A stretch of 13,801 nt of DNA from Microbacteriaceae bacterium (GCA_947453285.1 CANGGA010000010.1:1-13801); one strand, 5' to 3'. Positions 1 through 6,465 are shown, numbered from the stretch's first letter. Made by a program: numbers and translations. Notes: generated by a model from the letters alone, not told the origin.

Positions 1-404
1 GGCTTTGGTTGTTCAAGACCAGACGCCGGCAAAATTTCACCGTAAAGTTTCTCGATTGAGGCAACCAGCCCATTCATGCTGCCTTGGTGCTCATAGGTAG
101 CCAGGCGCATGGCAGGCAACTCAAAGACTTGCAAACCACTCAAGTCTTCTGGCAATTTGTCTACAGCCTGGCCAACAAACTGGGTTAGCAAACCTTCTTC
201 ACCAGAGGCGGCCGGGCGAGTAGCAGCGATCATGCGCCCCTGGTATGCGATGCCGATGCTTTCAAGCTTCTCGAAAACTTTTTGCCAAACCGGTCCGAGA
301 ATCTCTTGACCGTTGAACTTTGGCGACATGCCGCCATAGAAGTCAGCCTCAATGCCTACGAGAGTCGTTGCCGCAAAATCGATAACTTCAAATTTGGCAG
401 TCAT
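1..404 (-). CDS. GyrI-like / AraC-type effector-binding domain protein (3' end missing)
   Basis: 134 codons are open from ATG at 404 to the window edge. The protein begins MTAKFEVIDFAATTLVGIEA. Around residues 96-130 it has a pattern typical of the GyrI/SbmC and AraC effector-binding (SHS2-fold) superfamily: LPAMRLATYEHQGSM, then a helix (NGLVASIEKLYGEIL), then PASGL. Residues about 21-60 (DFYGGMSPKFNGQEIL) fit the usual first repeat of the fold. No DNA-binding helix-turn-helix precedes the domain, so it looks like a stand-alone ligand-binding or gyrase-inhibitor-like protein of about 150 residues rather than a regulator. The start is fixed by overlap with the glmM stop in the sequence TAATG, which implies translational coupling and co-transcription. 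Ligand and role cannot be read from the sequence. Family assignment is fairly sure; function is unknown. Confidence 0.72.
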   Translation of the reverse strand, partial: MTAKFEVIDFAATTLVGIEADFYGGMSPKFNGQEILGPVWQKVFEKLESIGIAYQGRMIAATRPAASGEEGLLTQFVGQAVDKLPEDLSGLQVFELPAMRLATYEHQGSMNGLVASIEKLYGEILPASGLEQPK

Positions 405-1750
405 TAAAGCGCAAGTCTTCTTTCAACCACGCGGGCGATGCGATCAGCCCACGATTGAGCCGAGCCCTCATCGGCGGCCTCGACCATAACGCGAACCAAC
501 GGCTCTGTGCCAGAGGCGCGAAGCAAGACGCGACCGGTGCCGTGCAACTCTGCCTCTGCGTCGCGAACCGCCGCCTGCACCTCTTCGTCGCTATCGACGC
601 GAGCCTTGTCGACGCCCTTCACGTTGATCAGCACCTGCGGCAAAATCTTCATGACGCTAGCCAATTCGGCTAGAGACTTTTTGGTGCGGGCAACCTCGGC
701 TGCCAGCTTTAGCCCGGTGAGGATTCCATCACCGGTAGTGGCAAAGCGCGAGAAGATGACATGGCCCGACTGCTCGCCGCCAAGGGTATAGCCGCCTTCG
801 CGAATCTGCTCGAGCACATAGCGGTCGCCGACTTTGGTCTCAATCATTTCGATGCCGGCTGCCTGCATGGCAAGTTTCAAACCGAGGTTGCTCATCACGG
901 TTGCAACCAGGGTGTTGCGAGCTAGTTGCCCGCGCTCTTTCAAGCTCAACGCCATGATTGCCATGATCTCGTCGCCATCGACAATCTTGCCGGTGTGGTC
1001 AACTGCGAGGCAGCGGTCTGCATCGCCATCGTGTGCAATGCCAAGGTCGGCGTTGTGCTCGAGAACCGCAGACTGAAGTGCGCTCAAGTGAGTCGAACCA
1101 TAGCCGAGGTTGATGTTGTGGCCGTCTGGGTCTGCGCCAATCACAATTACCTTGGCACCGGCGTCAACGAATGCCTGAGGCGAAACACCAGAGGCGGCGC
1201 CGTGCGCGCAGTCGACAACTACCTTCAAGCCGTCGAGGCGATTAGGCAGCGCCTTGAGCAGGTGAATGATGTAACGATCTTCTGCATCTGCAAAACGGGA
1301 TACGTGACCGACTGCACCACCAACCGGTGCGAGTTTGTCTTCGTGCATCAACGCTTCGATTTTGTCTTCGAGTGCGTCGTCGAGCTTGTGCCCGCCGCGC
1401 GCAAAGAACTTGATGCCGTTGTCTGGCGCAGGGTTGTGCGATGCAGAAATCATTACGCCGAAATCGGCATCCATGTCTGCGGTTAGAAAAGCCGTGGCAG
1501 GGGTGGGCAGAACACCCGCGTCAAAAACGTCAACCCCCGAACTGGCTAGCCCCGCAGCAACTGCGGCTGCGAGAAACTCACCAGAGATTCGGGGGTCACG
1601 ACCAATAATGGCCTTTGGCTTTTCGCCACGGTTTCGACTGTCTTCGCCAAGAACGATTGCCGCTGACTGAGCCAACTTCATGGCCATCTCAACGGTTAGG
1701 TCGCGGTTAGCTAACCCACGAACCCCGTCGGTGCCAAATAGCCTCGCCAT
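404..1750 (-). CDS. glmM: Phosphoglucosamine mutase
   Basis: It converts glucosamine-6-phosphate to glucosamine-1-phosphate in the cytoplasm, feeding UDP-GlcNAc synthesis for peptidoglycan. The 448-residue length is normal for GlmM. All phosphohexomutase landmarks are present: the N-terminal GTDGVRG (6-12), the catalytic serine loop SASHNP with S104, the Mg-binding loop DGDADR (241-246), the sugar-binding loop GEQSGH (325-330) and the phosphate-binding loop RASGTEPLVRVM (411-422). The GEQSGH loop and overall length favour GlmM over ManB/Pgm relatives. It starts at ATG 35 bases after rpsI, and no strong Shine-Dalgarno sequence precedes it. Following rplM-rpsI is a common actinobacterial arrangement, so co-transcription with them is likely. 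Its TAA overlaps the ATG of the GyrI-like gene. Confidence 0.97.
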   Translation of the reverse strand: MARLFGTDGVRGLANRDLTVEMAMKLAQSAAIVLGEDSRNRGEKPKAIIGRDPRISGEFLAAAVAAGLASSGVDVFDAGVLPTPATAFLTADMDADFGVMISASHNPAPDNGIKFFARGGHKLDDALEDKIEALMHEDKLAPVGGAVGHVSRFADAEDRYIIHLLKALPNRLDGLKVVVDCAHGAASGVSPQAFVDAGAKVIVIGADPDGHNINLGYGSTHLSALQSAVLEHNADLGIAHDGDADRCLAVDHTGKIVDGDEIMAIMALSLKERGQLARNTLVATVMSNLGLKLAMQAAGIEMIETKVGDRYVLEQIREGGYTLGGEQSGHVIFSRFATTGDGILTGLKLAAEVARTKKSLAELASVMKILPQVLINVKGVDKARVDSDEEVQAAVRDAEAELHGTGRVLLRASGTEPLVRVMVEAADEGSAQSWADRIARVVERRLAL

Positions 1751-1777
1751 AGTTCGAGATTAGCCGAAGGCGTCGAA

Positions 1778-1795
1778 GAAGCGGTTTAGCGCTTC
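1778..1795 (-). other. Hairpin with the rpsI stop codon in its loop
   Basis: The mRNA-sense sequence GAAGCG-CTAAAC-CGCTTC forms a 6-bp stem with a 6-base loop, and the rpsI TAA (1786-1788) lies in that loop. No U-run follows, so it is not a normal intrinsic terminator. It may mark an RNA processing or partial attenuation point between rpsI and glmM. The structure is seen directly; the role is inferred. Confidence 0.4.
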
Positions 1796-2271
1796 GAGAA
1801 CTGAGAAGCCTTGCGAGCCTTCTTGAGACCGGCCTTCTTGCGCTCGATAACACGAGGGTCGCGCTTCAAGAAGCCAGCCTTCTTTAGAGCCGCACGGTTG
1901 TTGTCGCGGTCGATCTCGTTTAGGCAACGAGCAATGCCAAGACGCAATGCGCCAGCCTGACCAGCGATGCCACCACCTGAGATGCGAGCAACTACGTCGT
2001 AGGCGCCCTTCAACTCAAGAACGGTGAATGGGTCGGTGATTAGCTGCTGGTGCAACTTGTTTGGAAAGTAGTCCTCTAGGGTGCGGCCGTTAACCTTGAT
2101 CACACCAGTTCCAGGAACAATGCGCACACGTGCGATTGCCTGCTTGCGACGACCAAGACCAGCGCCTGGCTGAGTCAATGGGCCACGTGACTTTGCAGGA
2201 GCCTTAGCTGCTGGAGTCTCGGTGGTGTAGCTCTCTGGTGCTACTACGTCTGCGGTTTCGTTCTTAGCCAT
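1786..2271 (-). CDS. rpsI: Small-subunit ribosomal protein S9 (uS9)
   Basis: S9 sits in the head of the 30S subunit, and its basic C-terminal tail reaches the P-site tRNA. At 161 residues it is longer than the roughly 130 of E. coli S9. The extra part is an N-terminal segment (about 1-37) rich in Ala, Thr, Glu and Pro, a feature of many actinobacterial S9 proteins. The conserved core begins near GRRKQAIARVR (40-50). It continues through the signature GGGIAGQAGALRLGIARCL (99-117) and ends in the conserved SKR (159-161), whose terminal Arg contacts the tRNA anticodon stem-loop in known structures. ATG at 2271 is the only start giving the full extension. It lies 29 bases after rplM, the usual partner. 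Confidence 0.97.
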   Translation of the reverse strand: MAKNETADVVAPESYTTETPAAKAPAKSRGPLTQPGAGLGRRKQAIARVRIVPGTGVIKVNGRTLEDYFPNKLHQQLITDPFTVLELKGAYDVVARISGGGIAGQAGALRLGIARCLNEIDRDNNRAALKKAGFLKRDPRVIERKKAGLKKARKASQFSKR

Positions 2272-2300
2272 GAATTATTCTCGAGTCTTCTCTTGCGCGC

Positions 2301-2744
2301 TTACTGAGCGACCTGGTCGATGATGAAAGGCTTTGGCTGCTGAGCTGCGTGTGGGTGCGCTGGGCCTGCATAAACCTTGAGCTTTGTGAGCTGAGCTGCA
2401 CCTAGCTTGTTCTTTGGAAGCATGCCCTTGATCGCCTTTTCAACTGCGCGCTCTGGGTTCTTCTCTAGCAACTCTGCATAAGTAGTTGCAGTCAAGCCAC
2501 CTGGGTAACCAGAGTGACGGTAAGCCTTCTTCTGAAGCAACTTCGCACCGGTCAACGCGATCTTCTCTGCATTGATGATGATCACAAAGTCACCGTTGTC
2601 CATGTGAGGAGCGAACGTTGGCTTGTGCTTGCCGCGCAATAGAGTCGCAGCCTGAGTTGCTAGACGACCTAGAACAACGTCGGTAGCGTCAATGATGAGC
2701 CACTCGTTGTTTAGCTCGTGAGCCTTTGGTGAATAAGTACGCAC
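2301..2744 (-). CDS. rplM: Large-subunit ribosomal protein L13 (uL13), GTG start
   Basis: L13 is an early-assembling 50S protein. I chose GTG at 2744 for two reasons. It gives exactly 147 residues beginning with the family's usual start, here (V)RTYSPKA. It also follows a good Shine-Dalgarno sequence (AGAAGG, 2759-2754) by 9 bases. A GTG at 2783 in the same frame would add 13 non-conserved residues and lacks a comparable binding site. Conserved segments include IIDATDVVLGRLAT, GDFVIIINAEKI (51-62), the signature around KGMLPKNKLG (106-115) and YAGPAHPHAAQ (125-135). It is the first gene of the rplM-rpsI-glmM unit. In E. coli L13 represses its own operon, but no homologous site is obvious here. 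Confidence 0.95.
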   Translation of the reverse strand: MRTYSPKAHELNNEWLIIDATDVVLGRLATQAATLLRGKHKPTFAPHMDNGDFVIIINAEKIALTGAKLLQKKAYRHSGYPGGLTATTYAELLEKNPERAVEKAIKGMLPKNKLGAAQLTKLKVYAGPAHPHAAQQPKPFIIDQVAQ

Positions 2745-2824
2745 GTTAAATTGCCTTCTACTTCTTGCTTCGGATGAATCCACATAAATTCACCACGAGA
2801 GTTCGCAGTTCGGGATTCGTTAGT

Positions 2825-2844
2825 TCGCCGGGGAAAGCCGGCAA
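2825..2844 (-). other. 5'-terminal stem-loop of the rplM leader
   Basis: In the mRNA sense, TTGCCGG-CTTTCC-CCGGCGA/A gives 5 GC-type pairs plus a G-U and an A-U pair around a 6-base loop. It begins about 3 bases after the start site predicted from the promoter at 2854-2883, so it would cap the 5' end of the rplM transcript. No U-run follows, which argues against a truA terminator. Any role in RNA stability or L13 feedback is inference. Confidence 0.4.
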
Positions 2845-2853
2845 CGAGTTCCA

Positions 2854-2883
2854 AGTTTAGCCCGAATTGCGGGCATTGGTCAA
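2854..2883 (-). promoter_or_regulatory. Candidate sigma-70-type promoter for rplM-rpsI-glmM
   Basis: On the minus strand TTGACC (2883-2878) and TAAACT (2859-2854) are separated by 18 bases. TTGACC differs from the -35 consensus at one position. TAAACT fits the actinobacterial TAnnnT -10 pattern. The pair begins 4 bases past the truA stop codon, where a new transcription unit would be expected. It implies a start near 2847 and a leader of about 100 bases. It was found by eye only. Confidence 0.6.
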
Positions 2884-2886
2884 ACT

Positions 2887-3753
2887 CTAGTTTTCGTCTA
2901 GAGAGCGCAGATTCTGGGCTTTTTCGGCCTGGGCGGCCAGTTGATCGTCGGCCGGGTAGCCGATGCGAAGCAGGGTCAATCCGTGCGGCGAAACCACCTT
3001 GTAGCTGCCCTCGCGGTTTGCCTTTTCGAGCAACTCCTTGACCTTGGCTGGGGTGGCCCGCCCCTGGCCGACAGCCAAAAGTGCCCCGACGATTGAGCGA
3101 ACCATGTTGTGACAGAAGGCATCGGCCTGAATCTCGATTTCGACTACGTCGCCACTGCCGCGCACGACCGTGATTTCTTGTAATTCACGGATGGTGGTCG
3201 AGCCCTCGCGCGGCTTGCAGAAACTCGCGAAATCGTTCAGCCCGATCAGATAGCTGCCGGCCTCGTTCATGGCGGCCAGGTCTAGGTCGCCGGCAACATC
3301 CAAGGTGAATCGAGATTCGAGGGCGCTCTTGAAGGCGAGGTTGTCGGCTAGCCGATATCGGTAGCGGCGATTGATGGCCCCAAATCGGGCGTCGAAACCG
3401 GCGGGCGCAACGGTAACTGCCGCAACGCGAATATCGTCTGGCAATAGGCGGTTGAGTTTGTATGCGATATCGTCGATGGTTTCGCGACCGAGTCGCGCAA
3501 GTTGAACTTCGGTCAGGTCGAAGTGCGCCACCTGATGAAGGGCGTGAACGCCGGCATCGGTTCGGCCGGCTACTCGCAATGAGAAATCGATTTCGCTTTC
3601 GCCGAAGATCAAAGTTAGTGCTTCGAGAAAAGCTCCTTGAATTGTGCGCAAATCTGGTTGCTTCGACCAGCCATAAAAATCGGTGCCGTCATAGCCGAAG
3701 TCGATCTTTAAACGAGTGAACCCGTCAACAGTGATGTCAACGGGTTCGCTCAT
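2887..3753 (-). CDS. truA: tRNA pseudouridine(38-40) synthase
   Basis: TruA isomerises uridines 38-40 in the anticodon arm of many tRNAs. Its 288 residues match the single-domain-pair TruA architecture. Visible landmarks are the N-terminal KIDFGYDGTDFYGW (about 16-29), the catalytic motif GRTDAGVHA with nucleophile D66, the RRYRYRL segment, NDFASFCKP, and FCHNMVRSIVGALLAVG near the C-terminus. ATG at 3753 lies 11 bases after the rplQ stop. No strong Shine-Dalgarno sequence is visible, so translation probably depends on coupling to rplQ. A truA gene downstream of rplQ is a frequent bacterial arrangement. It is probably the last gene of the alpha-type cluster, since a promoter candidate follows directly, but I see no clear terminator after it. 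Confidence 0.97.
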   Translation of the reverse strand: MSEPVDITVDGFTRLKIDFGYDGTDFYGWSKQPDLRTIQGAFLEALTLIFGESEIDFSLRVAGRTDAGVHALHQVAHFDLTEVQLARLGRETIDDIAYKLNRLLPDDIRVAAVTVAPAGFDARFGAINRRYRYRLADNLAFKSALESRFTLDVAGDLDLAAMNEAGSYLIGLNDFASFCKPREGSTTIRELQEITVVRGSGDVVEIEIQADAFCHNMVRSIVGALLAVGQGRATPAKVKELLEKANREGSYKVVSPHGLTLLRIGYPADDQLAAQAEKAQNLRSLDEN

Positions 3754-3764
3754 GTAAATCGAGA

Positions 3765-4322
3765 TTACTCTGCTGCGGTCTCTTCTGCAGGAGCTTCGGC
3801 TGCTGGAGCCTCAGTTGCTTCTGCTTCGACTGCTGCTGCGTCTGCAACAACCTCGGTTGCCTCAGCTTCAACAGCTGCCTCTTCAAAGACCTCTGCAGCT
3901 TCTGCTGCGTTTGCCTTGATTGAGTTGGTCAACTTGGTCTTGTTAGCCTTTGGCTTTGCGTTCACTGGCTCAAGAACTAGCTCGATGAGTGCCATCGGAG
4001 CGTTGTCGCCCTTACGGTAGCCAAGCTTGGTGATGCGAGTGTAGCCACCCTGACGATCTGCAACCTGAGGTGCGATGTTGGTGAACAACTCGTGCACAAC
4101 TGACTTCTCAGTTAGCTGAGCGATTACACGACGACGAGCCGCTAGGTCTCCGCGCTTTGCGAAGGTTACTAGGCGCTCTGCCAACGGACGAAGACGCTTG
4201 GCCTTGGTCTCGGTGGTAGTGATCTTGCCGTGCTTGAACAATGAGGTAGCCATGTTGCGAAGCATTAGGCGCTCGTGCGCTGGTCCGCCTCCGAGACGTG
4301 GGCCTTTAGTTGGTGCTGCCAT
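3765..4322 (-). CDS. rplQ: Large-subunit ribosomal protein L17 (bL17) with long acidic tail
   Basis: L17 binds 23S rRNA near the polypeptide exit side of the 50S subunit. The core (1 to about 120) is typical: PRLGGGPAHERLMLRNMATSL, the TTTETKAKRLRPLAE motif (36-49) and the GGYTRITKLGYRKGDNAPMALIEL block (92-115). A low-complexity tail of about 48 residues (138-185) follows, made almost entirely of Ala, Glu, Val, Thr and Asp. It contains the direct repeat AVEAEATE at 150-157 and 164-171. Acidic Ala-rich L17 tails are known in actinobacteria; their role is not established. The ATG at 4322 has a strong Shine-Dalgarno sequence (AGAGGAG). It sits 30 bases after rpoA in the standard alpha-operon order. 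Confidence 0.97.
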   Translation of the reverse strand: MAAPTKGPRLGGGPAHERLMLRNMATSLFKHGKITTTETKAKRLRPLAERLVTFAKRGDLAARRRVIAQLTEKSVVHELFTNIAPQVADRQGGYTRITKLGYRKGDNAPMALIELVLEPVNAKPKANKTKLTNSIKANAAEAAEVFEEAAVEAEATEVVADAAAVEAEATEAPAAEAPAEETAAE

Positions 4323-4352
4323 TAGATTTCTCCTCTTGGATGAGCGACAGGC

Positions 4353-5351
4353 TTATGCCTGGTCGCCTTCTTCGTCGTCGTAGTTAGCGCTGAAGTAGGT
4401 AGCGTCAAAGCCCGGAACTGAGTCGCGGAACTTTAGGCCCATTGAGGTGAGCTTGTCGCGCACCTCGTCGACCGACTTGCTACCGAAGTTGCGAATGTTC
4501 ATCAACTGGTCTTCTGAAAGGTTGATCAACTCTGCAACAGTGTTGATGCCTTCGCGCTTTAGGCAGTTGTATGAGCGAACGGTTAGGTCTAGCTCTTCGA
4601 TTGGCATTGCCAATTCTGGTGAGAGGTTTGACTCAACTGGTGCTGCACCTAGCTCGATGCCTTCGGCAGTCTCGTTCAATTCTTTTGCAAGACCGAACAA
4701 GGCAACCAAGGTGCTGCCTGCTGATGCAACTGCATCTTCAGGAGTCATCGAAGGCTTGGTCTCAACGTCGACGACTAGCTTGTCGAAGTTGGTGAACTCA
4801 CCGGCACGAGTTGCCTCGACGCGGTACGAAACCTTTAGCACTGGCGAGTAAATCGAGTCGATTGGAATCCAGTCGGCGTCAGCGTTTGGGTTGCGGTTCT
4901 GTGAAGCCTGAACGTAGCCACGGCCACGCTCGATGGTTAGCTGCAACTCGAACTTTGCCTTTGCATCAAGAGTCGCAATGACTAGGTCTTTGTTGTAAAT
5001 CTCTACGCCAGCAGGAACCTGGATGTCGGCAGCAGTAACCTGACCGGCACCGTTCTTGATTACGTGTGCAACAACTGGCTCATCGTTGTCGCTCGAAACA
5101 ACGAGCTCCTTGATGTTCAAGATGATCTCGGTGACGTCTTCTTTTACGCCATCGATGGTGGTGAATTCGTGCTTCACACCAGCAAAACGAACGTTGGTGA
5201 CTGCAGCACCAGGGATCGATGAAAGCAAGGTGCGACGAAGAGAGTTTCCGAGGGTGTAACCGAAACCTGGCTCAAGTGGCTCGAGGGTGAAGGTTGCGCG
5301 GTTTTCGCCGGTTGAAACTGGCTTCAATGTTGGACGCTGTGCAATTAGCAC
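4353..5351 (-). CDS. rpoA: DNA-directed RNA polymerase alpha subunit, GTG start
   Basis: Two alpha subunits nucleate assembly of RNA polymerase, and the C-terminal domains contact UP-element DNA and activators. The N-terminal domain spans about 1-225, with the dimerisation motif GYTLGNSLRRTLLSS (31-45) and the FTTIDGVKEDVTEIILNIK segment. A flexible linker covers about 226-248. The C-terminal domain spans about 249-315, with RSYNCLKREGI (259-269) and NFGSKSVDEV (288-297), which carry the conserved DNA- and activator-contacting helices. A short acidic tail (NYDDEEGDQA) ends the protein, and 332 residues is typical. GTG at 5351 follows AAAGGA with proper spacing and gives the conserved actinobacterial N-terminus (V)LIAQRPTL. 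It is separated from rpsK by 137 bases without rpsD. Confidence 0.98.
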   Translation of the reverse strand: MLIAQRPTLKPVSTGENRATFTLEPLEPGFGYTLGNSLRRTLLSSIPGAAVTNVRFAGVKHEFTTIDGVKEDVTEIILNIKELVVSSDNDEPVVAHVIKNGAGQVTAADIQVPAGVEIYNKDLVIATLDAKAKFELQLTIERGRGYVQASQNRNPNADADWIPIDSIYSPVLKVSYRVEATRAGEFTNFDKLVVDVETKPSMTPEDAVASAGSTLVALFGLAKELNETAEGIELGAAPVESNLSPELAMPIEELDLTVRSYNCLKREGINTVAELINLSEDQLMNIRNFGSKSVDEVRDKLTSMGLKFRDSVPGFDATYFSANYDDEEGDQA

Positions 5352-5369
5352 TATTGGTTCCTTTCACAA

Positions 5370-5391
5370 AGACATCCACTATTTGATGTCT
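5370..5391 (-). other. Second hairpin in the rpoA leader
   Basis: In the mRNA sense AGACATC (5391-5385) pairs with GATGTCT (5376-5370) around an 8-base loop, giving a 7-bp stem. It ends 19 bases before the rpoA GTG, just upstream of its Shine-Dalgarno sequence, so it could influence ribosome access. Only three U-equivalents follow, so terminator activity would be weak. Confidence 0.4.
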
Positions 5392-5402
5392 AGTTGTTTG
5401 GA

Positions 5403-5424
5403 CTCCGCAGTGGCCACTGCGAAG
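5403..5424 (-). other. Perfect-palindrome hairpin between rpsK and rpoA
   Basis: The core CGCAGTGGCCACTGCG (5406-5421) is a perfect 16-bp palindrome. As minus-strand RNA, the flanks extend it by C-G, U-A and U-G pairs to a 9-bp stem with loop GGCC. No U-run follows, so it is not a standard terminator. It could be an RNase cleavage or stability element that sets the ratio of rpoA to ribosomal proteins, or a DNA operator. It lies where many relatives carry rpsD. Confidence 0.5.
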
Positions 5425-5488
5425 CTTTGTTACGGGTGAAGTTTTCGGTAGCGGGGTTTATTCGCGCTGTCGAAGATGGCGCAGTTGA

Positions 5489-5896
5489 CTAGACGCGGCG
5501 GCGCTTTGGAGGGCGGCATCCGTTGTGAGCCTGTGGGGTCACGTCAGAAATTGAACCAACCTCAAGACCAGCAGCCTGAAGTGAACGGATAGCGGTTTCG
5601 CGACCTGAGCCTGGGCCCTTCACGAATACGTCAACCTTCTTTAGGCCGTGCTCCTGTGCCTTGCGAGCAGCCGACTCAGCAGCAAGCTGAGCAGCGAACG
5701 GGGTTGACTTGCGTGAACCCTTGTAGCCAACGTCGCCTGACGATGACCATGAGATAACCGCTCCGGTTGAGTCGGTGATCGAAACGATTGTGTTGTTGAA
5801 GGTGCTCTTGATGTGCGCCTGTCCAACGGTGATGTTCTTGACTACCTTCTTGCGAGGCTTACGTGCGCCTGCTGCAACTTTCTTAGGTGCTGCCAT
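5489..5896 (-). CDS. rpsK: Small-subunit ribosomal protein S11 (uS11)
   Basis: S11 lies on the 30S platform near the mRNA exit and the anti-Shine-Dalgarno region. The 135-residue length is normal for actinobacteria. Key segments are GQAHIKSTFNNTIVSITD (25-42), WSSSGDVGYKGSRKSTPFAAQ (50-70), the VKGPGSGRE loop (92-100) and the diagnostic C-terminus DVTPQAHNGCRPPKRRRV. The basic N-terminal segment (1-20) is the usual actinobacterial extension. ATG at 5896 follows AGGAG at good spacing. It is 40 bases downstream of rpsM in the conserved rpsM-rpsK order. Confidence 0.98.
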   Translation of the reverse strand: MAAPKKVAAGARKPRKKVVKNITVGQAHIKSTFNNTIVSITDSTGAVISWSSSGDVGYKGSRKSTPFAAQLAAESAARKAQEHGLKKVDVFVKGPGSGRETAIRSLQAAGLEVGSISDVTPQAHNGCRPPKRRRV

Positions 5897-5936
5897 GAGA
5901 TTCTCCTGAATTCTTTCTCGGTTGCTCTGCTAGTGA

Positions 5937-6314
5937 CTAGCGAGCAGCCTTCTTCTTGCCGGCTACGGTGCGCTTTGGACCCTTGCGAGTACGAGCGTTG
6001 GTCTTGGTGCGCTGTCCACGAACAGGTAGTCCCTTGCGGTGACGGATACCTTCGTATGAACCGATTTCAACCTTGCGGCGAATGTCAGCAGCTACGTCAC
6101 GGCGGAGGTCACCCTCAACTTTGTAGTTGCCTTCGATGTAGTCACGAATTGAGACGAGCTGGTCGTCAGTCAAGTCTTTTACACGGATGTTTTTGTCGAT
6201 CTTGGTGTCACCAAGAATCTTGACCGAACGAGTGCGGCCAATTCCGTAGATGTAGGTAAGTGCGATTTCGACGCGCTTCGCGTCTGGAATATCAGCTCCG
6301 GCAACACGTGCCAT
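5937..6314 (-). CDS. rpsM: Small-subunit ribosomal protein S13 (uS13)
   Basis: S13 is in the 30S head, forming intersubunit bridges and touching P-site tRNA. The 125-residue protein starts MARVAGADIPDAKRVEIALT, followed by the family hallmark YIYGIGRTRS (21-30, helix-hairpin-helix-like). The signature GIRHRKGLPVRGQRTKTNARTRKGP covers about 89-113, and a basic tail ends KKKAAR. ATG at 6314 has a strong Shine-Dalgarno sequence (AAGGAG). Its 151-base upstream spacer carries three closely packed hairpins. In E. coli the corresponding spot binds S4 for feedback control of the alpha operon. Here rpsD (S4) is not in the cluster. Confidence 0.98.
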   Translation of the reverse strand: MARVAGADIPDAKRVEIALTYIYGIGRTRSVKILGDTKIDKNIRVKDLTDDQLVSIRDYIEGNYKVEGDLRRDVAADIRRKVEIGSYEGIRHRKGLPVRGQRTKTNARTRKGPKRTVAGKKKAAR

Positions 6315-6353
6315 TGGATTTCTCCTTGTTGTAAAAGGTCTGCAGCATCACAC

Positions 6354-6367
6354 CCCAATTTCTTGGG
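6354..6367 (-). other. GAAA-tetraloop hairpin 3 before rpsM
   Basis: In the mRNA sense CCCAA-GAAA-TTGGG gives a 5-bp stem closed by a GNRA tetraloop. It abuts the next hairpin (6368-6385) with no spacer, so the two stems could stack coaxially. It ends 39 bases before the rpsM start codon. Confidence 0.5.
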
Positions 6368-6385
6368 CTTCGGCCTTTTCCGAAG
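6368..6385 (-). other. Hairpin 2 in the rpmJ-rpsM spacer
   Basis: In the mRNA sense CTTCGG-AAAAGG-CCGAAG gives a 6-bp stem with a 6-base purine loop. It is flanked by two GAAA-capped hairpins, at 6390-6403 (4 bases away) and 6354-6367 (directly adjoining). No U-run follows, so termination is unlikely. Confidence 0.5.
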
Positions 6386-6389
6386 GTGG

Positions 6390-6403
6390 ACATCTTTCGA
6401 TGT
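6390..6403 (-). other. GAAA-tetraloop hairpin 1 in the rpmJ-rpsM spacer
   Basis: In the mRNA sense ACATC-GAAA-GATGT gives a 5-bp stem closed by a GNRA tetraloop. It is the first of three consecutive hairpins in this spacer. It is preceded by an A-rich single-stranded stretch. Confidence 0.5.
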
Positions 6404-6465
6404 TGTGGTGCCTTTTTGTTTTTTGTTGCTATTTAGTTAGAAGTTTTGGTGCGCTGTGTTTCTGT

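Noticed and set aside
926..1486. 186-codon plus-strand open frame opposite glmM
   Set aside because: It lies wholly antisense to a clearly real glmM with all catalytic motifs, and its product has no recognisable pattern and is rich in Cys and Val, as expected from a shadow frame.
2301..2783. 160-residue L13 from the upstream GTG
   Set aside because: The extra 13 residues are not conserved, the GTG at 2744 has a better ribosome-binding site, and it gives the exact family length.
2825..2844. Terminator of the truA transcript
   Set aside because: No U-run follows the stem on the minus strand, and it lies downstream of a promoter candidate, which fits a leader hairpin better.
5403..5424. Intrinsic terminator between rpsK and rpoA
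   Set aside because: The stem is strong but no U-run follows in the transcribed direction, so it is described as a hairpin only.
5929..5941. GCTAG-TCA-CTAGC inverted repeat over the rpsM stop codon
   Set aside because: Only a 5-bp stem with a 3-base loop, overlapping coding sequence; too weak to call a functional element.
5813..6223. 136-codon plus-strand open frame opposite rpsK and rpsM
   Set aside because: Cys/Arg-rich shadow of two conserved ribosomal protein genes; it crosses their spacer without any binding site or family resemblance.
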